From positions 1-37,242 of the forward strand of contig CAYXXZ010000021.1 of assembly GCA_964469165.1 (NCBI GenBank): DNA of 37,242 nucleotides, written 5' to 3'. The number at the start of each line of letters is the position of its first letter. Position 1 is the stretch's first letter. The notes under the pieces are model-generated. The model saw nothing but the letters and a program-made list of their open reading frames with translations. It made no database searches and was not told where the DNA came from. The stretch is from CAYXXZ01 sp964469165 (GTDB taxonomy: Bacteria > Pseudomonadota > Gammaproteobacteria > Pseudomonadales > Porticoccaceae). A program made the position numbers and the translations under genes. Shown in pieces: positions 15,667-28,418 of this stretch.

Positions 15667-16413
15667 TCACTCCGCATCCGGCAACAGGTCGGGAGAAATA
15701 TCGGCGTTGGTATAGACATTCTGTACGTCGTCGAGATCCTCGAGCTGATCCACCAGCGCAAGCAGTTTCTGCGCGCTGTCACCTTCGAGGGCAACGGTAG
15801 TCTCCGCCAGCATGGTGACTTCGGCGTTTTCGGGAGCAAGTTCCGCTGCAGTCATTGCAGCGCGCACGGCCTCGAGAACATCCCAGGGCGTGATGACTTC
15901 GATGGCGCCATCGTCGTGCTGGATGACGTCGCTGGCACCGGCATCCAGGGCCACCTCCATGATCTGCTCTTCGTCGCTGCCCGGCGCAAAATAGAGCTGT
16001 CCGGCCCTGGTGAAGAGATAGGCCACGGAGCCGTCCGTACCCAGGTTGCCGCCGCGCCGCGAGAATGCGTGGCGCACTTCGGATACGGTGCGATTGCGAT
16101 TGTCTGTCATGCATTCGACCAGCACGGCAACGCCGCCAGCGGCATAGCCTTCGTAGGTGACCTCTTCGTAATTCTCGCCGTCTGCGGCGCCGGTGCCGCG
16201 CGCGATGGCCTTGTCGATGGTGTCGCGCTTCATGTTGGCAGCGAGCGCCTTGTCCATCACCGCCCGCAGGCGCGGGTTGTCTTCCGGCACGCCGCCGCCC
16301 TCACGGGCGGCGACCACGATCTCGCGAATGAGCTTGGTGAATATCTTGCCCCGCCGGGCGTCCTGAGCCGCCTTGCGGTGTTTGATATTGGCCCATTTGC
16401 TGTGTCCAGCCAC
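15667..16413 (-). CDS. yebC: YebC/PmpR-family regulator (TACO1-like)
   Basis: 248 aa, the usual length, with the invariant start MAGHSKWANIKHRKAAQD, then GKIFTKLIREIVVAAREGG, a central YEGYAAGGVAVLVECMTDN and AYLFTRAGQLYF. The family has been described both as DNA-binding transcription regulators and as translation factors that help ribosomes at difficult (for example proline-rich) stretches; the sequence does not decide between them. It starts 20 bases after the aspS stop and is almost certainly co-transcribed with aspS. Confidence 0.96.
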   Translation of the reverse strand: MAGHSKWANIKHRKAAQDARRGKIFTKLIREIVVAAREGGGVPEDNPRLRAVMDKALAANMKRDTIDKAIARGTGAADGENYEEVTYEGYAAGGVAVLVECMTDNRNRTVSEVRHAFSRRGGNLGTDGSVAYLFTRAGQLYFAPGSDEEQIMEVALDAGASDVIQHDDGAIEVITPWDVLEAVRAAMTAAELAPENAEVTMLAETTVALEGDSAQKLLALVDQLEDLDDVQNVYTNADISPDLLPDAE

Positions 16414-16433
16414 TGCTTACCTCCGCTGCCAAA

Positions 16434-18209
16434 TCATTGTTTGGCTACTTTCTCCCGCAGACGGATATGCAGTTCCTTGAGCTGCTCGTTGCTTACTGCG
16501 CCAGGCGCATCCGTCAGCAAGCAGTTGGCAGACTGGGTTTTCGGAAACGCGATGACATCGCGGATGGAATCGGCGCCCACCATGAGCATTACCAGGCGGT
16601 CGAGGCCGAAGGCCAGGCCACCGTGGGGGGGACAGCCATACTTGAGCGCATCGAGCAGAAAGCCGAATTTCTCCTGCGCTTCCTCGTCGCCGATGCCCAA
16701 CACCTTGAACACTTCGCGCTGCATCGCCGGCGAATGAATACGCAGCGAACCGCCGCCCACCTCGGTGCCGTTGAGAACCATGTCGTAGGCACGCGACAGC
16801 GCACCCTCGGGGTTGCTCGCCAACTCCTCGGGCGTGCAGGCGGGGCGTGTGAACGGGTGGTGAATGGCCGTCCAGCCGCCCTTGTCGTCGGCTTCGAACA
16901 TGGGGAAATCCACGACCCACAGCGGCGCCCACTCGCAGGTGTACAGATCGAGATCCTCACCCAGCTTGCAACGCAGCGCACCAAGTGCATCGTTGACGAT
17001 GTTGGCCTTGTCGGCGCCGAAGAAGATGACGTCGCCGGTTTCCGCGCCGAGGCGCTCGAGAATGGCCTTGCGGGTCGCCTCCGGCAGGAACTTGATGATC
17101 GGCGACTGCAGCCCGTTTTCCAGATCGTTGACGTCATTGACCTTGATATAGGCGAGCCCCTTCGCGCCGTAGATTGCGACGAACTGCGTGTAGGCATCGA
17201 TCTGTTTGCGGGACAGCAGGTCGTTGCCATTCTTTACCAGCATGGCCGCGACGCGGCTCTTGGGGTCGTTGGCGGGACCGGAAAATACCTTGAACTCCAC
17301 ATCCGTGAGCAAATCCTTGATTTCCACCAACTGCAGGGGAATGCGCAGATCCGGCTTGTCGGAACCGTACTTGTCCATCGCCTCGCTGTAGGGCATGCGC
17401 GGGAACTCGCCGAGATCCACATTCAGCGTCTTCTGGAACAGCTCGCGCACCAGTGCTTCGGAAATCCCGGTGATCTCCGCCTCATCCGTAAACGAGAGCT
17501 CGATATCCACCTGGGTGAATTCCGGCTGGCGATCGGCGCGCAGATCCTCGTCGCGAAAACATTTCACGATCTGGAAATAGCGATCCATGCCGGACACCAT
17601 CAGCAGCTGCTTGAACAGCTGGGGCGATTGCGGCAGTGCAAAGAACTTGCCTTCGTGGGTGCGGCTCGGCACCAGGTAGTCCCGCGCGCCCTCGGGCGTG
17701 GCGCGTGTCAGCATCGGCGTCTCGATCTCGAGGAAGCCGCTCTCGCTCAGGAAATTGCGAATGGCGATCGTGACATCGGAACGGAAACGCAGATTGTCCA
17801 TCATCTTGCGACGCCGCAGGTCGAGGTAGCGATAGCGCAGGCGCACATCCTCGCCCACCTGAATGTGCTCGTCGAGCTGGAACGGCGGCGTTTCGGCGCT
17901 GTTGAGAATCGTCAGTTCAGAGACGTACACTTCGATCTCACCGGTTCCCATGGCGGGATTGACGGTATTTGGCGTGCGCGCTCTTACCTTCCCCTTGACC
18001 TGCAGCACGTACTCGCTACGAATTCTGTCGGCGACAGCGAAATACTCTCCGCAATCGGAGTCGAAAACGACCTGGACGATACCCGCGCGGTCGCGCAGAT
18101 CGATAAAAATGACGCCGCCGTGATCCCGCCGCCTGTCGGCCCAGCCGCAGAGGGTAACTTCATCCCCAACATTGGCGGCCCGCAGATCGCCACAATAGCT
18201 CGTACGCAT
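16434..18209 (-). CDS. aspS: Aspartyl-tRNA synthetase
   Basis: 591 aa, the bacterial AspRS length. It has the N-terminal OB fold (MRTSYCGDLRAANVGDEVTLCGWADRRRDHGG), class II motif 2 (CFRDEDLRADRQPEFTQVD), the bacterial GAD insertion in the middle and motif 3 (GLAFGLDRLVMLM). It charges tRNA-Asp; whether it is discriminating or also charges tRNA-Asn cannot be told here. fmdB lies 44 bases upstream and yebC 20 bases downstream on the same strand, a common operon. Confidence 0.98.
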   Translation of the reverse strand: MRTSYCGDLRAANVGDEVTLCGWADRRRDHGGVIFIDLRDRAGIVQVVFDSDCGEYFAVADRIRSEYVLQVKGKVRARTPNTVNPAMGTGEIEVYVSELTILNSAETPPFQLDEHIQVGEDVRLRYRYLDLRRRKMMDNLRFRSDVTIAIRNFLSESGFLEIETPMLTRATPEGARDYLVPSRTHEGKFFALPQSPQLFKQLLMVSGMDRYFQIVKCFRDEDLRADRQPEFTQVDIELSFTDEAEITGISEALVRELFQKTLNVDLGEFPRMPYSEAMDKYGSDKPDLRIPLQLVEIKDLLTDVEFKVFSGPANDPKSRVAAMLVKNGNDLLSRKQIDAYTQFVAIYGAKGLAYIKVNDVNDLENGLQSPIIKFLPEATRKAILERLGAETGDVIFFGADKANIVNDALGALRCKLGEDLDLYTCEWAPLWVVDFPMFEADDKGGWTAIHHPFTRPACTPEELASNPEGALSRAYDMVLNGTEVGGGSLRIHSPAMQREVFKVLGIGDEEAQEKFGFLLDALKYGCPPHGGLAFGLDRLVMLMVGADSIRDVIAFPKTQSANCLLTDAPGAVSNEQLKELHIRLREKVAKQ

Positions 18210-18253
18210 TCAATAGTTCCCGATGTCTGTAAACGAATAGATGAAACGGCTCG

Positions 18254-18526
18254 TCAGTCCGCGGCAGCGCAAGCACCGGAGCCACAGCCTCCGGAACTGT
18301 CGCTGGAGGAGGCAGACGGCTGATCGCCGGCAAGGTTCTTGCGGTTGTCTTTCTTGAAATCAGTCTCGTACCAGCCAGAACCACTCAAGCGAAAGGCCGG
18401 CGCAGTGAGCATCTTTTTCAACGCACCCTTGCAGGAGGCACATTCCGTCAACGGCGCGTCACTGATTTTCTGAATGGCTTCAATCTCCTGACCACAGGCC
18501 TGGCACTGATAGGCGTAGATAGGCAT
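18254..18526 (-). CDS. FmdB-family zinc ribbon protein
   Basis: 90 aa. The N-terminus MPIYAYQCQACGQEIEAIQ is typical of the FmdB/CxxC_CxxC_SSSS family; C8, C11, C29 and C32 form the zinc ribbon. The C-terminal tail is Ser/Gly/Ala/Cys rich (DSSGGCGSGACAA), also usual for the family. It was named for a putative regulator of formamidase, but members are widespread upstream of aspS and their role is unknown. A TATAAT box lies 70 bases before the start. Confidence 0.93.
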   Translation of the reverse strand: MPIYAYQCQACGQEIEAIQKISDAPLTECASCKGALKKMLTAPAFRLSGSGWYETDFKKDNRKNLAGDQPSASSSDSSGGCGSGACAAAD

Positions 18527-18595
18527 AGGGTGTTTTCCTCACAAAGATCAAAGGCTGGCGGCTCGTATTTCAAGAGCCAAAACAAAAAGCGCTGC

Positions 18596-18624
18596 ATTAT
18601 ACCCCAGACCCTTTCAGGCTAGAA
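18596..18624 (-). promoter_or_regulatory. Predicted promoter of fmdB-aspS-yebC
   Basis: On the minus strand a perfect -10 TATAAT (18601-18596) is preceded at 17 bases by a poor -35 (TTCTAG). It lies in the 369-base divergent gap between fmdB and the HU-like gene, so a promoter here is expected. The rest of the gap holds the HU promoter; I see no further gene. Confidence 0.5.
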
Positions 18625-18722
18625 GTGCGCCCCCGGCCCACCCCAGCCGCGCGACAAAGTGCCAAGCTGGGCAAAAAATTGCCTGTCTGGCAAGAAAATC
18701 ACTGTTTTTATAGCGTAATTTA

Positions 18723-18751
18723 TTGCCATGAAGAAAAAGATGCTTTATACA
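18723..18751 (+). promoter_or_regulatory. Predicted sigma-70 promoter of the HU-like gene
   Basis: TTGCCA (18723-18728), a 17-base spacer and TATACA (18746-18751) make a good match. Transcription from here would give a leader of about 138 bases before the start at 18896. Confidence 0.55.
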
Positions 18752-18895
18752 TAGCGACGGCTGAGGTTGTATTCACTCCGCTGGAGGATCTGATCTCTTT
18801 ACGGCAACGAAAGAAACCGGTGTCAACCACAGGAAACCGATACAAGCCGCACTTTGAGCACTCGAATCAACAACACACGCAAAGGGACCCATACC

Positions 18896-19321
18896 ATGGC
18901 CACCAGAAAAGCAAGCGCCACTGCCACGGCAGCAAAACCAAAAGCCACGCCTGCAAAAGCGAAGAAGCCCGCAGCACCCAAAGCCGCGGCGCCCGCCAAA
19001 AAGCTCAGCCCCATTACCGACCGTTTCACCAAAACCCAGATCATCAACCAGCTCGCCGAAGACACCAGCCTCAGCAAGAAGGATGTCACCGCGGTTCTGG
19101 ATGGTCTGTCCGACCTCATCGAGCGCCACATCAAGAAGCGTGCCGTGGGTGATTTCACACTGCCCGGCCTGTTCAAGATCAAGACCGTCAAAAAACCGGC
19201 TCGCAAGGCCCGCAAGGGAATCAACCCCTTCACCGGCCAGGAAACCACCTTTGCAGCCCGCCCCGCGAGCATCAGCGTAAAGGTCTCTCCGCTGAAAAAG
19301 CTCAAGGATATGGCGAACTGA
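18896..19321 (+). CDS. HU-family DNA-binding protein with Lys/Ala/Pro-rich N-terminal tail
   Basis: 141 aa from ATG 18896; an upstream ATG at 18854 lacks a ribosome site, while AAAGGGA lies about nine bases before 18896. Residues 1-36 are a basic, disordered tail (ATRKASATATAAKPKATPAK), like the AlgP or histone H1-like tails seen in pseudomonads. The body is an HU/IHF fold: FTKTQIINQLAEDTSLSKKDVTAVLDGL, then GDFTLPGLFKIKTVKKPARKARKG, then NPFTGQETTF. It is longer than plain HU (about 90 aa) because of the tail. It probably compacts or bends DNA. A shared terminator separates it from the convergent HIT gene. Confidence 0.93.
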   Translation: MATRKASATATAAKPKATPAKAKKPAAPKAAAPAKKLSPITDRFTKTQIINQLAEDTSLSKKDVTAVLDGLSDLIERHIKKRAVGDFTLPGLFKIKTVKKPARKARKGINPFTGQETTFAARPASISVKVSPLKKLKDMAN

Positions 19322-19330
19322 GATTGTAGA

Positions 19331-19361
19331 AACCCCGCTCCGTGCGGGGTTTTCACTTTTT
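19331..19361. terminator. Terminator between HU-like and HIT genes
   Basis: Eight-pair stem AACCCCGC / GCGGGGTT with a five-base loop, followed by TTCACTTTTT. It lies ten bases after the HU-like stop and just before the stop of the convergent HIT gene. Confidence 0.85.
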
Positions 19362-19364
19362 AGC

Positions 19365-19784
19365 TCAGGCGCGCTCAAAATCGGCGCTCAAACATTTGAG
19401 CAGAGCTTCTGCGCGCGCCCACAAAACATCCTCCGCCACCTCCCGGGCAGGCACCGCGCCCCACACCGGCTTTGGCCACGCCGGATCCTCCCGGTAACGC
19501 ACGATGTGGTGCACATGCAACTGCGGCACCATATTGCCGAGCGCGGCCACGTTGAGCTTGTCGCCACCATAAGCCTGCTGCAAGGCCCTGCTCAAGGTCA
19601 CCGATTCGCGCAACAGCTGTTGCTGGTCCAGTGCGGAGAGCTCGAACACCTCCCTGATACTCGCGCGGCGCGGCACCAGAATGAACCAGGGATAGTTACC
19701 GTCCCTGCTGCTCAATAACAGACACAGGGGAAAACTGCCCAGCACGAGAGAATCGCGCGCCAGGGTTGCATCGAGTTCAAACAT
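19365..19784 (-). CDS. HIT domain protein
   Basis: 139 aa from ATG 19784, chosen because AAGGAG lies nine bases upstream; ATGs at 19793 and 19802 would add three or six residues, and the longer frame has no support. The histidine triad is H90-V-H92-H93-I within NMVPQLHVHHIVRYRED. HIT proteins hydrolyse or transfer nucleotidyl groups from substrates such as AMP-lysine, Ap4A or GDP-sugars; this one resembles the short uncharacterised bacterial HIT proteins (YPWFILVPRR, then LQQAYGGDKLNVAALGN), so its substrate is unknown. It is divergent from proS. Confidence 0.92.
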   Translation of the reverse strand: MFELDATLARDSLVLGSFPLCLLLSSRDGNYPWFILVPRRASIREVFELSALDQQQLLRESVTLSRALQQAYGGDKLNVAALGNMVPQLHVHHIVRYREDPAWPKPVWGAVPAREVAEDVLWARAEALLKCLSADFERA

Positions 19785-19862
19785 TCTTTCCATCTCCTTC
19801 ATCGTGTCTCGCAACGCTGCCGGTTGCACGCAAAAAACCACTGGCCGCGAACACGGGCAAGA

Positions 19863-19891
19863 TTGCCAGTTCCCCGGCGGGCTCTTAGAAT
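19863..19891 (+). promoter_or_regulatory. Predicted sigma-70 promoter of proS
   Basis: TTGCCA (19863-19868), 17 bases, TAGAAT (19886-19891), about 36 bases before the proS start codon. Both boxes are close to consensus. Confidence 0.65.
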
Positions 19892-19927
19892 AAACCCATT
19901 CCAAAAAACGCCATACCAAGAGGGACC

Positions 19928-21649
19928 ATGCGCGCAAGCCAATATCTCATCGCCACCCAAAAGGAATCGCCTGCTGACGCCGAAGTCATCAGTCACAAAC
20001 TGATGCTGCGCGCCGGCATGATCCGCAAGCTGGCCACCGGGCTCTACACCTGGCTGCCACTCGGCTTGAAGGTGCTGCGCCGCGTGGAAACCATCGTGCG
20101 CGAAGAAATGGATAAATCCGGCGCCCAGGAAGTCTTGATGCCCGTGGTGCAGCCCGCCGATCTGTGGGTGGAGTCGGGACGCTGGGAACAATACGGCCCC
20201 GAACTGCTGCGCATCAGCGATCGTCATCAACGGGAGTTCTGCCTGGGCCCCACCCACGAGGAAGTCATCACCGATTTGATCCGCAATGAGATTCGCAGCT
20301 ACAAACAGCTCCCCGCGAATTTCTACCAGATCCAGACCAAGTTCCGCGACGAAATACGTCCCCGCTTCGGCATCATGCGGGCGCGGGAATTCATCATGAA
20401 GGATGCCTACTCCTTCCATTTGACCCAGGAAAGCCTGCAGCAGACCTACGATCTGATGCACAAAACCTACTGCAATATCTTTACTCGCCTGGGCCTGAAT
20501 TTCCGCCCGGTGCTGGCGGACACCGGCAGTATCGGCGGCAGCTTTTCCCATGAGTTTCACGTCCTTGCCGATTCGGGCGAAGACGACATCGCGTTCTCCT
20601 CCGACAGCGACTACGCCGCCAACATCGAAAAAGCCGAAGCCCTGCCCCCGGCGGCCAGCCGGCCATCAGCCGGGACAGCGATGACCGAGATCGCCACTCC
20701 CGGCGTACGCACCATCGAAGAAGTCTGCGCACAGCTCGGTGTCAGCGCGACCGCCACGGTGAAAACCCTGATCGTGAAAAGTGACCTCGAAGGCGGCCTC
20801 GTCGCCCTGGTACTGCGCGGCGATCACGAGCTCAACGACATCAAGGCGGAAAAACTCGATGGCGTGCTCGCACCGCTGACATTCGCCGCGGAAGCGGATA
20901 TCCAGGCGGCTCTGGAATGCTCGGCGGGCTCGCTCGGGCCCGTGAATCTCGGCATTCCCATGATCGTCGACCACAGCGCGGCGGCACTCGCCGATTTCGT
21001 ATGCGGCGCAAATCGCGATGGCTTTCACCTCACAGGCGTCAACTGGCGGCGCGACTGCCCCGAACCGCGCACCGCCGATATCCGCAACGTGGTGGCGGGC
21101 GATCCCAGTCCCGACGGCAAGGGCACGCTGGACATCCGCCGCGGCATCGAAGTGGGCCACATTTTTCAGCTCGGCGCCAAATACAGCGAAGCCATGGCGG
21201 CACGCGTGCTCAGCGAGGACGGGCGCGAGCAGACCATGCTCATGGGCTGTTACGGTATCGGTGTCAGCCGCGTGGTGGCGGCAGCCATCGAGCAGAACCA
21301 CGATGAAAACGGCATTATCTGGCCCGAGGCGATCGCGCCATTCCAGATTGCCCTTGTGCCGATCAACCCCCACAAGTCCGATCCGGTGAGACAGGCCTGC
21401 GAAACCCTCTACACGCAACTCAGTCAGGCGGGCTACGACGTGCTCTACATGGACGTGGACAAGGCGCGTCTGGGTGTGATGCTTGCCGATATCGAGCTGA
21501 TCGGCATCCCCCACCGCATCGTGGTTGGTGATCGCGGCCTGGAAAATGGTGCCATCGAATACAAGGGCCGCCGCGACGCGGACGCCATCGACGTGCCCAT
21601 CGACCAGCTTCCCGATTTTCTTGCCGGTCGCACCAAGCCGCTGCGCTAG
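19928..21649 (+). CDS. proS: Prolyl-tRNA synthetase, bacterial type with editing domain
   Basis: 573 aa, bacterial ProRS length. N-terminal class II core (MRASQYLIATQKESPADAEV; CLGPTHEEVITDLIRNEIRSYKQLP; motif 2 FRDEIRPRFGIMRAREFIMKDAYSF), then the INS editing domain (about residues 230-400, which clears Ala-tRNA-Pro), the catalytic motif 3 region (MGCYGIGVSRVVAAAIEQNHDENGIIWP) and the anticodon-binding domain (FQIALVPINPHKS). GAGGGACC precedes the ATG. A good promoter lies in the 143-base gap to the divergent HIT gene. The TAG stop is embedded in a perfect 20-base palindrome. Confidence 0.98.
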   Translation: MRASQYLIATQKESPADAEVISHKLMLRAGMIRKLATGLYTWLPLGLKVLRRVETIVREEMDKSGAQEVLMPVVQPADLWVESGRWEQYGPELLRISDRHQREFCLGPTHEEVITDLIRNEIRSYKQLPANFYQIQTKFRDEIRPRFGIMRAREFIMKDAYSFHLTQESLQQTYDLMHKTYCNIFTRLGLNFRPVLADTGSIGGSFSHEFHVLADSGEDDIAFSSDSDYAANIEKAEALPPAASRPSAGTAMTEIATPGVRTIEEVCAQLGVSATATVKTLIVKSDLEGGLVALVLRGDHELNDIKAEKLDGVLAPLTFAAEADIQAALECSAGSLGPVNLGIPMIVDHSAAALADFVCGANRDGFHLTGVNWRRDCPEPRTADIRNVVAGDPSPDGKGTLDIRRGIEVGHIFQLGAKYSEAMAARVLSEDGREQTMLMGCYGIGVSRVVAAAIEQNHDENGIIWPEAIAPFQIALVPINPHKSDPVRQACETLYTQLSQAGYDVLYMDVDKARLGVMLADIELIGIPHRIVVGDRGLENGAIEYKGRRDADAIDVPIDQLPDFLAGRTKPLR

Positions 21650-21667
21650 GGCCTGTTAACAGGCCCT
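21648..21667. terminator. Perfect 20-bp palindrome overlapping the proS stop
   Basis: AGGGCCTGTTAACAGGCCCT is a perfect palindrome whose first two bases are the last two of the proS TAG. It would form a GC-rich hairpin in RNA but has no T tract, so it may end or stabilise the transcript, or it may be a repeat edge. A related hairpin (GGCCTGCT/AGCAGGCC) lies at 36654-36671. Confidence 0.6.
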
Positions 21668-21697
21668 GGTTCAAGACCACAGCCGTGCGTGAGGCAA

Positions 21698-21788
21698 GTA
21701 AGCTGCAAGCCGTAAGCTTTAAGCAGAAACACTGGAAAACCGGGGTCTGCCAGAGGTCAACGTAGAGCTTACAGCCCAGAGTTCGACC
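21698..21788. repeat. GTAAGC-type intergenic repeat after proS
   Basis: GTAAGCTGCAAGCCGTAAGC, TTTAAGCAG, then CTGGAAAACCGGGGTCTGCC, AGGTCAAC and TAGAGCTTACAGCCCAGAG. The outer arms are imperfect inverted repeats. The rest of the gap to 21945 holds a small inverted repeat (GCCTTT...AAAGGC, near 21823-21840) and AT-rich sequence with no convincing promoter. Confidence 0.65.
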
Positions 21789-21945
21789 ACAAATTCAGCC
21801 AATTTCTAGTTAAATTTCACTTGCCTTTGACTTGAAAGGCATTTTCTTCGGCCTTTCGCATTAAAATGCTTGCCAAAAGTATCAAAAAGACTACTCTAAA
21901 GGCCAAAGAATTGAGTCTCACGCCAGAACAACCCGGCCAAACACG

Positions 21946-23355
21946 ATGATGATCAGAAAACTATTAGCCTGTGTGGCGCTCGCAGCGGGGTTTTCGACCC
22001 TGGCGCTGGCGGACGCCACGCACAGCGTGGCGCGGGGCGAAACCCTGTATGCCATCGCACTGAAATACAATACCACCGTGCCAGAAATCCTCGCCCACAA
22101 CGGTTTGTCATCGAACCGCATCATTCCGGGCCAGCAGCTGCGCATTCCCACCCTGGAAAGCAGCGAAATAGGCGGTGCCGGCGCTGGCAGCCAGGTGACA
22201 AGCTACAGCGTCAAACGCGGTGATTCGCTGTCGACCATCGCATCGCGCCACAAGGTGTCCGTGAATGCCCTGCGCGCCCACAACAAGCTGCGCGGCAACA
22301 TGCTCCACCCCGGCCAGGTATTGTTCATTCCCAGCAGCAAGGCCAATCTCTATGCGGCACCGGCCATTCAGCAACCCGCGGCAACCGTCCATACGGTGCG
22401 GCGCGGTGACACCCTGTGGGACATTTCCAAGCGCTACCGTATTTCCGTCGCATCACTGAGCCGCTACAACGGCATTTCCAAGAACACCGCCCTGCATCCC
22501 GGGCAAAAGATCCGCATTCCCGCCAATACCGGCATCGTCGCGCCGGCCCCGGCAAACGGCGGCAATACCTATCTCGCCAAGGGCATCAAGGATCCCGGGC
22601 TGCAATCCAGCAGTGTTCTGATCATCGACGCCAAGAGCGGCACGCCGCTCTATGAGAAAAACACCACCGCGGTCAGATCCATCGCCTCCATCACCAAGCT
22701 GATGACAGCGATGGTCGTACTGGACGCCAAGCTGCCCCTCAACGAAAAGCTGACGGTGGACAGAAACGATATCGATCACCTGAAGAAAACATCCTCTCGC
22801 CTGCCGATGGGCGCGACCCTGACCCGCAGCGAGATGCTGCACCTGGCGTTGATGTCCTCCGAAAACCGCGCGTCGTCTGCTCTGGCGCGCCACTACCCGG
22901 GCGGCAGCAAGGCCTTCATCGCAGCGATGAACCGCAAGGCGCAGGAACTGGGTATGAGCAATACCCATTTCGCGGATTCCAGTGGTCTCAACCCACGCAA
23001 CGTGTCCACAGCCCAGGATCTGGCAAAAATGGTGGCTGCCGCAAGCAAGTATGATTTGATTCGCAAGTTCAGCACCCATCAGTCGGAGTTCGTCAAGGTC
23101 AACAATGCCGGTACCCTGCAGTATCGCAACAGCAATCCGCTGGTACACCAAGGGCCTCTGCAAATCGCCGTCAGCAAGACCGGCTACATCAATGAAGCTG
23201 GCCGTTGCCTGGTAATGCAGGCCAACATCGGCAACCGCCCCGCCTATATGGTCTTCCTGCAGGCCAACGGCAAGTTCACGCCCTCGGCAGACGCCAAGCG
23301 CGTCAAGCAATGGATCGAATCCGGCGCCGCCGGCATAAACCTCGCGGCACTGTAA
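21946..23355 (+). CDS. PBP7-type D-Ala-D-Ala endopeptidase (S11) with three LysM domains
   Basis: 469 aa. Signal peptide (cleavage near LALA-D23), then three LysM modules at about 26-68 (HSVARGETLYAIALKYN), 87-129 (YSVKRGDSLSTIASRH) and 148-191 (HTVRRGDTLWDISKRYR), then a serine peptidase S11 domain resembling PbpG/PBP7. Catalytic motifs are intact: S248-I-T-K251, S305-E-N307 and K411-T-G413. It should cut peptidoglycan cross-links in the periplasm, with the LysM part holding it on glycan strands. E. coli PbpG has no LysM domains, so this is a fused, longer version. Two adjacent ATGs (21946 and 21949) are possible starts; the ribosome site is weak. Confidence 0.93.
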   Translation: MMIRKLLACVALAAGFSTLALADATHSVARGETLYAIALKYNTTVPEILAHNGLSSNRIIPGQQLRIPTLESSEIGGAGAGSQVTSYSVKRGDSLSTIASRHKVSVNALRAHNKLRGNMLHPGQVLFIPSSKANLYAAPAIQQPAATVHTVRRGDTLWDISKRYRISVASLSRYNGISKNTALHPGQKIRIPANTGIVAPAPANGGNTYLAKGIKDPGLQSSSVLIIDAKSGTPLYEKNTTAVRSIASITKLMTAMVVLDAKLPLNEKLTVDRNDIDHLKKTSSRLPMGATLTRSEMLHLALMSSENRASSALARHYPGGSKAFIAAMNRKAQELGMSNTHFADSSGLNPRNVSTAQDLAKMVAAASKYDLIRKFSTHQSEFVKVNNAGTLQYRNSNPLVHQGPLQIAVSKTGYINEAGRCLVMQANIGNRPAYMVFLQANGKFTPSADAKRVKQWIESGAAGINLAAL

Positions 23356-23364
23356 CACCGCATC

Positions 23365-23391
23365 GGGGCCCTCCTCTTCCGGGAGGGCCCC
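23365..23391 (+). terminator. GC hairpin after the LysM-endopeptidase gene
   Basis: A perfect ten-pair stem, GGGGCCCTCC / GGAGGGCCCC, with a seven-base loop lies ten bases after the stop. Only a CT-rich tract follows, so it is a hairpin with probable but not certain terminator function. Confidence 0.65.
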
Positions 23392-23767
23392 TCTCTCCCG
23401 CCCCGCATTTCCCGCAAAACGGCTCCCCGCTCCATAAAATTTCTTGCTCTTCTGGAAAAAAACCGGATTACAGGGGCTCCCGAATCTGGTAACTTTTTTC
23501 GCCCGGAAAAATACCGGACCCAAACATCCACTCCCAAACCACCAAATTCGAGGTGTTCATCAGGGTAACAAAAAGCTGATTTGGCAAGGGGTTGCCGCAC
23601 ACGCAGCCCTCGCCTCTCCAGGCACTCCGACGCTGTGAAACGGGTTCGGAGCGGCCAGCAAGACATCGCGGAATGCTGCACAACACCAGTGTTCTGCCTA
23701 TGTGGCCCCGTCTGGGAAGCATGAGAATCAGCGAAAAACGATGAGTTGACTACAGCTGGAGAAACTT
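23392..23767. other. gltB upstream region
   Basis: This gap of about 375 bases has no credible gene. It contains short A/T runs (near 23456 and 23493) and a sigma-54-like TTGGCAAGGGGTTGCCG (23581-23597) whose spacing is one base short. GGAG ten bases before ATG 23768 is the gltB ribosome site. I could not identify a convincing sigma-70 promoter. Confidence 0.6.
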
Positions 23768-28399
<4,632 letters not shown>

Positions 28400-28418
28400 G
28401 ACCGGAAGGAGAAAGTAC

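Noticed and set aside
23581..23597. Sigma-54-like promoter TTGGCAAGGGGTTGCCG before gltB
   Set aside because: The GG and GC dinucleotides are separated by nine bases instead of ten, which normally abolishes sigma-54 promoter function; it is also a simple palindrome-like TTGGCAA/TTGCC.
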